A DNA stretch of 64,000 bases from CAZBRS01 sp964494475 (GTDB lineage Bacteria; Myxococcota_A; UBA9042; CAZBRS01). Below the pieces are notes generated by a model that made no database searches, was not told where the DNA came from, and saw only the letters and a program-made list of their open reading frames with translations. The translations under genes and the position numbers were made by a program. The DNA is taken from positions 62,001 through 126,000 of the forward strand of contig CAZBRS010000001.1 of assembly GCA_964494475.1 (NCBI GenBank). The letters are read 5' to 3'. The first letter of the stretch is position 1. Each line of letters begins with the position of its first letter. Of this stretch, positions 28,547-38,659 are shown piece after piece.

Positions 28547-29964
28547 CCGAACCCGAAAAGAAGACCCTGGGCGCCTGGTTCGCGGCCACCTTCAAGGAGA
28601 CGGCCGACACCTTCCGCGCCTTCTCGAAGGCCCCGCGCGCCCTGTGGGGCGTGAACGTCTCGTACTTCCTCGAGGGCTTCGTCTACTTCGGCATGCTGGG
28701 CTACCTGGCCATGTTCTTCAACGAGAACGTCGGGTTGTCCGACCAGGCCGCGGGCGTCATGGTGGGCGTGCTCACCTGGGGCATCACGTTCAGCATGTTC
28801 CTGTTCGGGGGCCTGGCCGACAAGTGGGGCGTGCGCACGGCGCTGCTGCTGGCGCTCGTGCTCATGCTCCTGGGGCGCGCGATCATCGCCTCGGGGCCCT
28901 TGCTGGGGCTCGCGCCCGATGGCCTCTGGTCGGCCATCCACCTCATGACCCTGGCCGGCATCTTCTTCATCGTGCTCGGCTACGGCATGTACCAGCCCGC
29001 CGCCTACGCCGCCGTGCGCCAGATGGCCACGCCCGAGCAGGCCACCATGGGCTACGCCATGCTCTACGCCCTCATGAACCTGGGCGGCTGGCTGCCGTCG
29101 TTCTTCTCGCCCGTGCGCAAGGCCTACGGCATCTCGGGCGCCTACTGGGTCTACACGGGGCTCACCGTGCTGGGCATCGTGCTCACCTTCTTCATCCTCA
29201 CCAAGAAGGTGACGGCGCGCGCCATCGCCGAGGCCAAGGAGGCCAAGGCCAAGGCCGACGCGGCCGCCGGCAAGGCCGAAGCGCCCAAGGTCGAGGGCCC
29301 CGCGGTCAAGCCGCCGTTCTCGCTCGTCACGTGGTTGAAGACCCACCCCCTGGCCGACGCGCGCTTCGCCTTCTTCATCTTCTGCCTCATCCCGGTGCAG
29401 ACGCTCTTCGCCCACAACTGGCTCACGTTGCCCATGTACGTCGAGCGCGCGTTCCGCGGCACGGCCATCGGTGACAACTTCGAGTTCACGGTCAACCTGA
29501 ACCCGCTGCTCATCTTCATCCTGGTGCCCATCGTGGCCGCGCTCACCCAGCGCGCCAAGGTCTACACCATGATGATCATCGGCACGCTCGTGATGGCGCT
29601 GCCCACGTTCCTGCTGGCGCTCGGGCCCTCGCCCTACACGCTGTACGCGTTCCTCCTCTTCATGACCATCGGCGAGGCCATGTGGCAGCCGCGCTTCCTG
29701 CAGTACGCCGCCGAGATCGCGCCCGAGGGGAAGACGGCCATGTACATGGGCGTGGCCCAGTTCCCGTGGTTCATGACCAAGATGATCACCAGCCTCTACT
29801 CGGGCTGGTTCCTCGCGCGCTACTGCGCCGACCCCGCGACCGGGGCTGCCCTCAACACCGAGTTCATGTGGTTCGTCTACGCCCTCATCGCCCTGTCGTC
29901 GTCCGTCATGCTCATCCTGGCCAAGCCCTGGATGACGCGCGGAAAGGGCCTGCAAACTACTTGA
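28543..29964 (+). CDS. MFS transporter, POT (peptide/proton) family-like
   Basis: 473 residues and about 12 membrane segments. TM1 contains FLEGFVYFGMLGYLAMFF, a variant of the ERFxYYG signature of proton-coupled oligopeptide transporters with the Arg replaced by Gly. The MFS loop motif (GGLADKWGVRTAL) and GYGMYQPAAYAAVRQ follow. A charged, Ala/Lys-rich central loop (about 220-260) is unusually long. The start ATG overlaps the stop of the peptidase gene. Since the ERF Arg takes part in proton coupling in classical POTs, coupling may differ here. The substrate is inferred from the neighbour, not shown. Confidence 0.8.
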   Translation: MTEPEKKTLGAWFAATFKETADTFRAFSKAPRALWGVNVSYFLEGFVYFGMLGYLAMFFNENVGLSDQAAGVMVGVLTWGITFSMFLFGGLADKWGVRTALLLALVLMLLGRAIIASGPLLGLAPDGLWSAIHLMTLAGIFFIVLGYGMYQPAAYAAVRQMATPEQATMGYAMLYALMNLGGWLPSFFSPVRKAYGISGAYWVYTGLTVLGIVLTFFILTKKVTARAIAEAKEAKAKADAAAGKAEAPKVEGPAVKPPFSLVTWLKTHPLADARFAFFIFCLIPVQTLFAHNWLTLPMYVERAFRGTAIGDNFEFTVNLNPLLIFILVPIVAALTQRAKVYTMMIIGTLVMALPTFLLALGPSPYTLYAFLLFMTIGEAMWQPRFLQYAAEIAPEGKTAMYMGVAQFPWFMTKMITSLYSGWFLARYCADPATGAALNTEFMWFVYALIALSSSVMLILAKPWMTRGKGLQTT

Positions 29965-29988
29965 CGCGCGCTTTGGCTCGGCTAGTGT
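29961..29988 (+). promoter_or_regulatory. Promoter for rocD
   Basis: TTGACG (29961-29966), 16 nt, TAGTGT (29983-29988). The -35 overlaps the stop codon of the transporter gene; the leader is about 80 nt. Confidence 0.55.
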
Positions 29989-30073
29989 GCCCCTGTGCTG
30001 GCGGTTGAACGGGGTCGGTCGCTCCTTGCCGATCTGCGGTTCCCGTTGGTCGAACGCACCTAAGGAGCATCCC

Positions 30074-31297
30074 ATGGACCCCGCGAATCGTACCCAGCAG
30101 ATCATCTCCCTGACCGAGAAGGTCAGCGCCCACAACTACCACCCGTTGCCGGTCGTCATCGCCCGCGCCGAGCGCGAGTGGGTGTGGGACGTCGACGACA
30201 GGCGCTACCTCGACTGCCTGTCGGCCTACTCGGCCGTGAACCAGGGCCACCGCCACCCGCGCATCCTGGCCGCCGCCCTCGAGCAGATGGGGCGCGTCAC
30301 GCTCACGAGCCGGGCCTTCCACAACGATCGCATGGGCGACTTCCTCGCGAGGCTCACCACGCTGGCCGGCTACGAGATGGCGCTGCCCATGAACACGGGC
30401 GCCGAGGCCGTCGAGACGGCGCTCAAGCTAGCGCGCAAGTGGGGCTACCGGGTCAAGGGCGTCCCGGCGGGCCAGGCGCACATCGTGGTCGCGGCGGGCA
30501 ATTTCCACGGGCGCACCACGACGGTGTGCAGCTTCTCGACCGACGACGACTGCCGGGGCGACTACGGCCCCTTCACTCCGGGCTTCACGACCATCCCGTA
30601 CGGCGACGCGCGGGCCCTCGAGGCCGCGCTCACGCCGAACACGGTGGCCTTCCTGGTCGAGCCCATCCAGGGCGAGGCGGGCGTGCTCGTGCCGCCGGCG
30701 GGCTATCTGGCCGAGGTGGTGCGCCTCTGCCGCGCCCGCAACGTGCTCAGCATGTTCGACGAGATCCAGACGGGCCTGGCGCGCACGGGCCAGATGTTCT
30801 GCTGGCAGCACGAGGGCCCCGCGGCGCGGCCCGACGTGATGGTGCTCGGCAAGGCGCTGGGCGGCGGGGTCTACCCGGTCTCGGCCTGCCTGGCCGACGC
30901 GGCCGTGATGTCGGTCTTCAAGCCGGGGCAGCACGGCTCCACGTTCGGCGGCAACCCCCTGGCCGCGGCCGTCGGCATCGCCGCGCTCGACGTGCTCGTC
31001 GACGAGCGCCTGGCCGAGCGCGCCCTGCGCCTGGGGCAGATCTTCCGGGGCGAACTCGCGACGTTGCCGTCCGACCGCGTGCGCGAGGTGCGCGGCAAGG
31101 GCCTGTTGAACGCCGTCGAGCTAACGCCCGACGCGGGCTTCACGGGGCGCCAACTGAGCCTCGAGCTCCTGCGCCGGGGCATCCTGGCCAAGGACACCCA
31201 CGGCCAGACCGTGCGCTTCGCGCCCCCGCTCGTGCTCGAAGAGGAGACCCTGCGCTGGGCCCTCGGCGAGATCAAGGCCGCCGTCCTGGCCCTTTGA
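30074..31297 (+). CDS. rocD: Ornithine aminotransferase
   Basis: 407 residues, class-III PLP aminotransferase. It matches ornithine-oxo-acid transaminases (N-terminus SAHNYHPLPVVIARAEREWV; SAYSAVNQGHRHP; SRAFHNDRMGDF; NTGAEAVETALK). The PLP-Lys is in VLGKALGGGVYPVSA (about residue 259) and the PLP-ring Asp in MFDEIQTGLARTG. It converts ornithine and 2-oxoglutarate to glutamate semialdehyde and glutamate, linking arginine and proline metabolism to the TCA intermediate made by Icd. Start supported by AAGGAG. Two strong hairpins follow the stop. Confidence 0.94.
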   Translation: MDPANRTQQIISLTEKVSAHNYHPLPVVIARAEREWVWDVDDRRYLDCLSAYSAVNQGHRHPRILAAALEQMGRVTLTSRAFHNDRMGDFLARLTTLAGYEMALPMNTGAEAVETALKLARKWGYRVKGVPAGQAHIVVAAGNFHGRTTTVCSFSTDDDCRGDYGPFTPGFTTIPYGDARALEAALTPNTVAFLVEPIQGEAGVLVPPAGYLAEVVRLCRARNVLSMFDEIQTGLARTGQMFCWQHEGPAARPDVMVLGKALGGGVYPVSACLADAAVMSVFKPGQHGSTFGGNPLAAAVGIAALDVLVDERLAERALRLGQIFRGELATLPSDRVREVRGKGLLNAVELTPDAGFTGRQLSLELLRRGILAKDTHGQTVRFAPPLVLEEETLRWALGEIKAAVLAL

Positions 31298-31335
31298 ACG
31301 AAGGGTGACCGCGAGCGGCTATCGGACGCTCGCAC

Positions 31336-31360
31336 GGCGTGGACTCCAGGCGTCCACGCC
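31336..31360 (+). terminator. Hairpin after rocD
   Basis: GGCGTGGAC, 7-nt loop, GTCCACGCC: a perfect 9-bp stem 39 bp after the rocD stop, without a T tract. Confidence 0.5.
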
Positions 31361-31371
31361 GAAGACAACAA

Positions 31372-31408
31372 CGCTGGAGGTGAACGCCTCGGGCGTTTAC
31401 CTCCAGCG
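31372..31408. terminator. Long-stem bidirectional hairpin at the convergent junction
   Basis: A 17-bp stem with a single G-T mismatch and a 3-nt TCG loop (arms 31372-31388 and 31392-31408). The right arm includes the last codons of the convergent minus-strand gene, so it can stop transcription from both sides. Confidence 0.6.
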
Positions 31409-31957
31409 CGCCTCGTAGATCGCCGGATCGTTCGGGGCCTTGCCCCCCGACACCCAACGGACCTCGACCTCGCGCCCTCCAGCGAAGTGGATGGCGCAGG
31501 TGAACCAGCCGCGCAGGTAGCTCCACCAGAGGTCGTGGGGCGAGGGGAAGTCGCGGATGGTGGCGCGCACGTGGCCGCGGGCGAGCTTCTCGACGTAGAA
31601 CGTGCCGCCGTTGATCACGCGCTGGCCCCACAGGATGGCCGCCATCTTCAGGACCCACTCGGGGTTCAGCAGGCGCATGAACAGCTTCTGCGTACCCGAG
31701 AGATCCTTCTCGCTGTTGTAGCGGCCGAGCGCGAACAGCACGTCGGGGTCCTTCGCGGCGAAGCGGCCCGCCACGCCACCGAGCATATCGAGGACCACGG
31801 GGAAGAGCACCGTTCCGCCCGCGTCGAGCCGCCCGTCGTAGCTGGCGCGGGTCTCGGGCAGACGCTCGGCGAGCAGGCGGTCCCACTCGCCCGAGCCGAA
31901 GTGCTCCCAGACGTAGTCGCGCGAGCTCATGAGAAAGCGATTCGTGATGCTGACCAT
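31397..31957 (-). CDS. V4R/DUF2378-like protein (myxobacterial paralogous family type)
   Basis: 186 residues from the ATG at 31957, with GAGGAG upstream; a longer open frame lacks similarity. The layout looks like the alpha/beta small-molecule-binding fold shared by V4R, heme-NO-binding and DUF2378 proteins: helical N-terminal half (YVWEHFGSGEWDRLLAERLP), a middle LGRYNSEKDLSGTQKLFM, and a C-terminal RDFPSPHDLWWSYLRGWF with beta strands ending VRWVSGG. DUF2378 is an expanded family in myxobacteria. No ligand residue can be named. Monocistronic, convergent with rocD. Confidence 0.6.
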   Translation of the reverse strand: MVSITNRFLMSSRDYVWEHFGSGEWDRLLAERLPETRASYDGRLDAGGTVLFPVVLDMLGGVAGRFAAKDPDVLFALGRYNSEKDLSGTQKLFMRLLNPEWVLKMAAILWGQRVINGGTFYVEKLARGHVRATIRDFPSPHDLWWSYLRGWFTCAIHFAGGREVEVRWVSGGKAPNDPAIYEARWR

Positions 31958-32081
31958 GGGGGCTCCTCGTCGTGCCCGCGGACGGGCAGATGGGGTTCCT
32001 GCGTACCGTACCGGACCTCCGCAGGCTCTGCAAGTGCGGGTTCGAACGCTCGGGGGGCCGCGCCGGCGGCTTGGAATCCTG

Positions 32082-32110
32082 TTGACGACACCCCTCCCTT
32101 TGGGCAAGAT
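32082..32110 (+). promoter_or_regulatory. Promoter for the PEGA-like membrane protein
   Basis: TTGACG (32082-32087), 17 nt, CAAGAT (32105-32110). The other half of this 191-bp divergent spacer shows no clear promoter for the minus-strand gene. Confidence 0.42.
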
Positions 32111-32148
32111 TCCCCCGACTGTTCCACTCCAATGGCGGAGAAAAGCAG

Positions 32149-33161
32149 ATGTCCGACGAGCGATCCAACGGCGGCGAGCGTGACGAGCAGCAGGATCCCG
32201 CCCTGCAGCAGGAAGGTCTCCCGGCCGAGTTCGTGATGCCCGACGACGATGGGGGCGCCTCCGACGACGAGCCCATCGACAAGGAGGCCCTCCGGCCGCC
32301 CGAGTCGCGCTCCAAGCTGGGGCTGACCCTCATCGTGGTCTGCCTGGCCATCCTCGGCCTGGCGGGCATCATGGTGGTCGGCAACGCCAAACTGCGCGAT
32401 CAGGTCGACGCCTTCCTGGGTGGCGAGATCGCCAAGTACAAGATGGCCGAGAAGAAGGTCTGGGAAGACCGGTTCCGCGAGATCGAGGGCAAGACCAAGC
32501 CGTTCTACGGCGAGGTCGTGCTCACGTACTACCCGCAGGACGCCAAGGTCACCATCACGGACTCCGTGAAGACCTATGCGACGTTCAAGGACTTCCAGGA
32601 AGGCAAGGTGGCCTCCACCACCGACACGGTCATCCCGAACCAGACCGACAAGCTGAAGCCCGGCGAGATCGTCAAGCAACTGCCGCTGCGTGATCTGCCC
32701 ATCCGCGGGCGCGAGTTCACCGGCCCCGCGCTCGACAACCCCGACGGCATCACCACGGCCGAGATGGCCAAGGTCGACGTCAAGGTCGTCGAGCACGAGT
32801 ACAAGGTCACCATCGAGAAAGAGGGCTACAAGAAGCGCGACTTCGTCTTCGCGGTCAACGCCTGGGAGCGCCCGAGCCCCATCGTCAACGCCATGTTCAA
32901 CTTCCCGGGCTGCGACCTCGAGCCCGAGCCCGAGACCATGAAGGCCAACTTCGTGGGCGCCCACAAAGAGATGTTCTGCCTCGAGAAGTTCGAGAAGGAC
33001 CGCCAGAAGCTGCTCGACGCCAAGAAGCAGATCCAGGTTCGCCACCACTTCAAGACCACCGAGGAGTTCGAGCGCATCAGCGACGCGCTCACGAGCGACG
33101 TCGAGTGGTGGGCGCGCGTCTGGAAGGACGAAGTCGAAAAGCAGAAGTGCGAGAAGCCCGA

Positions 33162-33177
<16 letters not shown>
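32149..33177 (+). CDS. Single-pass membrane protein with PEGA-like periplasmic domain
   Basis: 342 residues. An acidic cytoplasmic N-terminus (1-55), one membrane helix (about 57-78, LGLTLIVVCLAILGLAGIMV) and a large periplasmic part. VLTYYPQDAKVTITDS and YKVTIEKEGYKKRDFVF resemble the PEGA fold (PPGAxVxIDG ... YxVxVxKEGY), which is often tethered to envelopes and secretion machines. A Lys/Glu-rich coiled stretch (CLEKFEKDRQKLLDAKKQ) follows. The last 16 bp overlap the 3' end of the convergent lamin-tail gene. Function unknown. Confidence 0.7.
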
Positions 33178-34841
<1,664 letters not shown>

Positions 34842-34867
34842 CGACGGATTCGCCTCTCTCGGGCCGC

Positions 34868-34896
34868 TTGCACGGGGCCCCACCGGAGCCTATGGT
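34868..34896 (+). promoter_or_regulatory. Promoter for the PHP protein
   Basis: TTGCAC (34868-34873), 17 nt, TATGGT (34891-34896); a short leader of about 20 nt before GTG 34923. Confidence 0.5.
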
Positions 34897-34922
34897 AGCC
34901 AGGTCCGAAGGGAGATCAAATC

Positions 34923-36140
34923 GTGACCCCGACCGCCGTGCTGCTTCCCGAGGCCCTGGCGCGCACCCGACCCCTGCTGCGCACGCTGGGGCGCGCGTTG
35001 CCCGGGGCGTTGGTGGGGTACGTGGGCGAGCTCCGGCGCGGACGCGAGGTGGTTCGGCGCGCCGAGGTGCTGGTGGCCGCGGCCGACCCCGCGTCGGCCC
35101 TCGAGCGCGTGGCGGCCGCGCTCGGCGCGGTGGTGCGGCTCGCCGATGGCGAACTGGTGCTCGACGTGGGGGGGTTGCCGGTGTGCGTGGCCGTGGTGGG
35201 CCCGGCCGATCTGGGCGGTGAGACGTTCCGCCGCACGGGCAGCCCCGAGGTCGTCCAGGCGGTCGAGCTACGCCTGGCCGAGCGCGGCGCGCTGCATCGC
35301 GCGTTCGCGTCCGAGGCCGCCCTGCTGGCCGCGGCGGGCATCTCCGAGTTGCCCCCCGAGGCCCGCGAGCGGGCCGAAGCCGTGCGCCTGGCCGCCGAGG
35401 GCCGGCTCGACCTCGTCCAGCGCGCCGACGTGCGCGCCTTCCTGCACGTGCACACCACCTGGAGCGACGGTCAGGACGACCTGGCGACCATGGCCGAGGA
35501 GGCGGCGCGACGCGGAGCCCTCGTCGTGGGTATCGCCGACCACTCGCGCTCGGCGGGCTACGCTGGAGGCCTGTCCATCGCGCGCCTGGCCGAGCAGGGG
35601 CGGGCCATCGCCCTGTTGAACGAGCGCCTCTCGGGGGTGCGCGTTCTGCACGGCACCGAGTGCGACATCCTGGACGACGGGAGCCTCGACTTCCCCGACC
35701 GGGCGCTCGAACCGCTGGACTTCGTGGTGGCCTCGGTCCACACGTCGACGCGGCAGCCCCCTGCGCAATTGACGGCGCGCATCTGCCGCGCGTTGGCGCA
35801 TCCGAAGGTGCGCATCCTGGCGCACCCCACGGCGCGCCTGCTGCTGGCGCGCGAGCCCATGACCTTCGATCTCGACGCCGTGCTCACGGCGGCGGCGGCC
35901 AACGACGTGGCCGTCGAGGTGAACGCGAACCCGGCGCGCCTCGACCTGGACTGGCGACACCACGAACTGGCCTCGCGGCTGGGGGTCAAGATCGCCCTCG
36001 GGGTCGACGCCCACGAAGCGGCGGGCCTCTCCGACGTCGACTATGCCGTGCACATCGTGCGCAAGGGCCTGATGCCCCCGGGCCAGGTCATCAACACCTG
36101 GGAGCCCGACCGGTTGGTCGCGTGGTTGCGGCGCGCGTAA
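34923..36140 (+). CDS. PHP-domain protein derived from DNA polymerase X, polymerase motif lost
   Basis: 405 residues; full PolX is about 570. Missing are the N-terminal HhH/8-kDa domains. The palm remnant VGELRRGREVVRRAEVLVAA (33-53) keeps the RRGRE element of PolX but has RRAE where GDID carries the catalytic Asp pair, so polymerase activity should be absent. A thumb-like TGSPEVVQAVELRLAERG (105-122) follows. The C-terminal PHP phosphoesterase domain is intact: HVH (175, 177), Asp182, ADH (His207), GTECD (Glu246), SVH (273), AHP (301), GVDAH (362, 364). This predicts a metal-dependent exonuclease or phosphatase. GTG start with GGGAG upstream. Confidence 0.85.
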   Translation: MTPTAVLLPEALARTRPLLRTLGRALPGALVGYVGELRRGREVVRRAEVLVAAADPASALERVAAALGAVVRLADGELVLDVGGLPVCVAVVGPADLGGETFRRTGSPEVVQAVELRLAERGALHRAFASEAALLAAAGISELPPEARERAEAVRLAAEGRLDLVQRADVRAFLHVHTTWSDGQDDLATMAEEAARRGALVVGIADHSRSAGYAGGLSIARLAEQGRAIALLNERLSGVRVLHGTECDILDDGSLDFPDRALEPLDFVVASVHTSTRQPPAQLTARICRALAHPKVRILAHPTARLLLAREPMTFDLDAVLTAAAANDVAVEVNANPARLDLDWRHHELASRLGVKIALGVDAHEAAGLSDVDYAVHIVRKGLMPPGQVINTWEPDRLVAWLRRA

Positions 36141-36149
36141 CGGCCCGTG

Positions 36150-38597
36150 TCATGACCCCAGGCGGCCGAGCAACGCGCGCAGGGCTGCGACCGTGGCCGC
36201 GAACCCGAGGCCCGTCTCGCGCACCAGCACGAACAGGCTCCTCGGTCGCAGCACGAGCGCCTGCAGGAGCACGGCCTCGGCCTCGGTCAACGCGTCGCGC
36301 CGCCAGAGCCCGTGCAGCAGCTCCAGCGCCTCGTCGTCGCCGTAGAGGCGCTTCAGCGCGGCGAACTCGGGCACGTGGTCGGCCTTCAGGATCGCGAGCG
36401 CGCCGTCCGTGAAGGCGTCGAAGCCCGCCGCGATCGCCTCGTCACGGCGCTTCGTCGCGAAGTACGTGAAGAACGCCCGGTTCAGCCGCAGGAAGGCGCC
36501 GTCGTCGAGGTCGAAGAGCCCGGCCAGGAACGGATCGGTCCCGTGGCCTTGCTCCACGCGGGTGCGCATCTCGGTCGCCAGCAGGCGTACGATCTCGCCG
36601 AGCTCGGCCGCGCGGGACGCGAGGTCGGTCGCGAGCACGCGCTCGGCGATCAGCCGGGTGGTCTCGAGCGTCGAGAGCTCGAGCGCCGCGACGAGCGCGG
36701 GCAGGTGAACGAGCTGCGGTGGCGTGCCGCCGAGCGCGCCCGCGATGAAGCGCTGGGTCAGGCCGTGCGCCCGGAGCGCCTCGGGCACCAGGCGGTCGGG
36801 CCTCCCGGCCAGCAGGTGGGCCAGGTAGCCGCTAAGACCGGGGGAGGGCGGAGGCGCGGCCCGGCCTCCGCGGACGGGCCTCCGGCGTGCGACCACGATC
36901 AGCCTGGCGTAGTCGCAGCGACCTTCGCACACGGAACGCCCCGCGTCGTCGACGACGTCGAACAGCGCCAACAGCTCGGGCCACGTGCCGAAGAGGAGCA
37001 ACAGGGGCGCGAGGCCGAGCTTCTCGCCCACGGCGCGAACGTGCTCGAGCCGAACGCCACGGCCGGCCTCGACGTCGGCGCAGCGCGTGTCGAGATCGTC
37101 GGCCGAGGCGGCCCCTGCGGCCAGGCGATGGGCGCGGACCAGGGGGCCGAAGGCGTGGGCGGCGCCGGGCTCCGAGGCCCCCGAGAGGTACCTGGCGAGG
37201 GTCTCGGGCGCGTGATCGACGTCGACCACGGCCGCGTAGACGCCATCGCCCACGGCGGCCACCGAATCGAACAGGCCCATGAGCTCGGGCAGGGCGCGGA
37301 AGAGCACCTCGGTGGGGTCGATGGAGAGGGCGTTCGCCAGGGCGGCCATGCGGGCCGGCGAGTGGCGCGCGGTCAACTGGCCGGCCCGCGCGAGCTGCAC
37401 GAGGCTCGGCTCCGAGAGGCCCGTCAGCACGCTCAGATCCTTCGTCGTGAACCGGGCCGCGGTCTTGAAGATGGAGATCACCTCGGCCGCGCCGGGCGGG
37501 TCGTCGAGGGCGCCGCGATGGCCGACGGCCGCGGCGACCTTCTCGAGGTCGACCAGGAAGCCCGGGTACGCCGCCAGGGGCCGCGGGGTCAAGCGCGCTC
37601 CGCCGCGAACGTGGTGCAGCGCGGACCTCACCCTGGCGAGGGTGAGGGGCCGGAGGTGCGGCAGGGCCTCGTCCGGCAACCCATCGGCCGGGAACAGTTC
37701 GTCGTCGCGGAGGTACGCGCGGAGCTTGCGGAGCAGGCGGGTCGCCGCCAGCTTGATCTCGGTCAGGCTGAGGTCGGCGTCGTCTCCCGCCCCGAGATCG
37801 AACTCGCCGTCGCGCAAGGCGTGCGCGATGCGCCGTTCGGGCGCGGTCAAGAGGCCTCGCCCGTCGAGCGTCGCGAGGGCCAGCGCCACGCTGCGGTGGG
37901 CGGCCACCGCGGCGAGCTGCTCCTCGACGTACGACAACGTCTGGAAGGCCGGGGCTGCGTCGACGCTGCGCCGTGGCTCGTCGTCGTGCGTCGGCGCGCT
38001 CGCCAGCAGTTGGGCGCGGCGCTCCTTCACCCGACCCATGATGTAGAACCACGCGTAGGTCACGAGGTGGTCGTTGACCGCGTCGTCGAAGAACGCCGTG
38101 GCCTCCCAGAGGCCGTCCTTGCCCGCGTCGACGAGCTCGTCGAAGCCGAACCTGCCCAGCCGGGGGGCGAGGTTCAGTCGGCCCACGTAGGCGCCGACCA
38201 GGCGCTCGACCGTGCTCTCGTGCTCGACGTAGAGCCGGTGCCGCACCTCGTCGGGGTTCAGAGGGGGGGTGTCGGTGGCGACCGGTCGCTCGGCCTGGCG
38301 GCGCAGGACCGCCAAGCGCGCGCCCGTGCGCTTCTTGAGGCGGGCGAGCGCTCCGGCGCTCGCGTCGCCCTTCGCGCGGCCTCTCCGGACGTCGTCGGCG
38401 AGCAGCGCCTCGAGCCGTTCGCCGACCCGCTCGGCCAGGGCGCGCTCGCCCCGCCGCGTATGCAGCACCATCTGCTCGTGCAGCACGAACGGGTTGTCGG
38501 GGAAGCGCTCACTCAGGTGTCGCAGCTCTTCGTCGGCGTCGGGGAGGTCGGCGCTGCGCAGGTACGCGAGGTCGAGGTAGCGGGGAGCGGAGGCCAT
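36150..38597 (-). CDS. Sigma-70-like protein fused to several XRE-like helix-turn-helix modules
   Basis: 815 residues. Residues 1-70 look TPR-like. Residues 118-195 match sigma region 2: EHESTVERLVGAYVGR, then FDELVDAGKDGLWEATAFFD and TYAWFYIMGRVKERR, equivalent to the DDLVQEGxxGLxxAxxxFD and FxTYAxxxIxGRI blocks. Residues 228-296 resemble region 4 (LTAPERRIAHAL, SLTEIKLAATRLLRKLRAYL). At least two, perhaps three, XRE-like helical modules follow: KDLSVLTGLSEPSLVQLARA with LANALSIDPTEVLF; DVEAGRGVRLEHVRAVGEKL; LRAHGLTQRFIAGALGG. PELLxLFD-type segments recur after the first two. I know no described family with this layout. It could be a true sigma factor, an anti-sigma-like decoy or a phage-derived regulator. 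Confidence 0.75.
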   Translation of the reverse strand: MASAPRYLDLAYLRSADLPDADEELRHLSERFPDNPFVLHEQMVLHTRRGERALAERVGERLEALLADDVRRGRAKGDASAGALARLKKRTGARLAVLRRQAERPVATDTPPLNPDEVRHRLYVEHESTVERLVGAYVGRLNLAPRLGRFGFDELVDAGKDGLWEATAFFDDAVNDHLVTYAWFYIMGRVKERRAQLLASAPTHDDEPRRSVDAAPAFQTLSYVEEQLAAVAAHRSVALALATLDGRGLLTAPERRIAHALRDGEFDLGAGDDADLSLTEIKLAATRLLRKLRAYLRDDELFPADGLPDEALPHLRPLTLARVRSALHHVRGGARLTPRPLAAYPGFLVDLEKVAAAVGHRGALDDPPGAAEVISIFKTAARFTTKDLSVLTGLSEPSLVQLARAGQLTARHSPARMAALANALSIDPTEVLFRALPELMGLFDSVAAVGDGVYAAVVDVDHAPETLARYLSGASEPGAAHAFGPLVRAHRLAAGAASADDLDTRCADVEAGRGVRLEHVRAVGEKLGLAPLLLLFGTWPELLALFDVVDDAGRSVCEGRCDYARLIVVARRRPVRGGRAAPPPSPGLSGYLAHLLAGRPDRLVPEALRAHGLTQRFIAGALGGTPPQLVHLPALVAALELSTLETTRLIAERVLATDLASRAAELGEIVRLLATEMRTRVEQGHGTDPFLAGLFDLDDGAFLRLNRAFFTYFATKRRDEAIAAGFDAFTDGALAILKADHVPEFAALKRLYGDDEALELLHGLWRRDALTEAEAVLLQALVLRPRSLFVLVRETGLGFAATVAALRALLGRLGS

Positions 38598-38625
38598 GGC
38601 GCCTTCCTGTGATCCGCCTGAGGAA

Positions 38626-38654
38626 AGTATGACGACCGCCGGCGGTGGGGTCAA
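38626..38654 (-). promoter_or_regulatory. Promoter for the sigma-like gene
   Basis: Minus strand TTGACC (38654-38649), 17 nt, CATACT (38631-38626), immediately after the upstream AgmX-like gene stop. Confidence 0.42.
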
Positions 38655-38659
38655 GCTCG

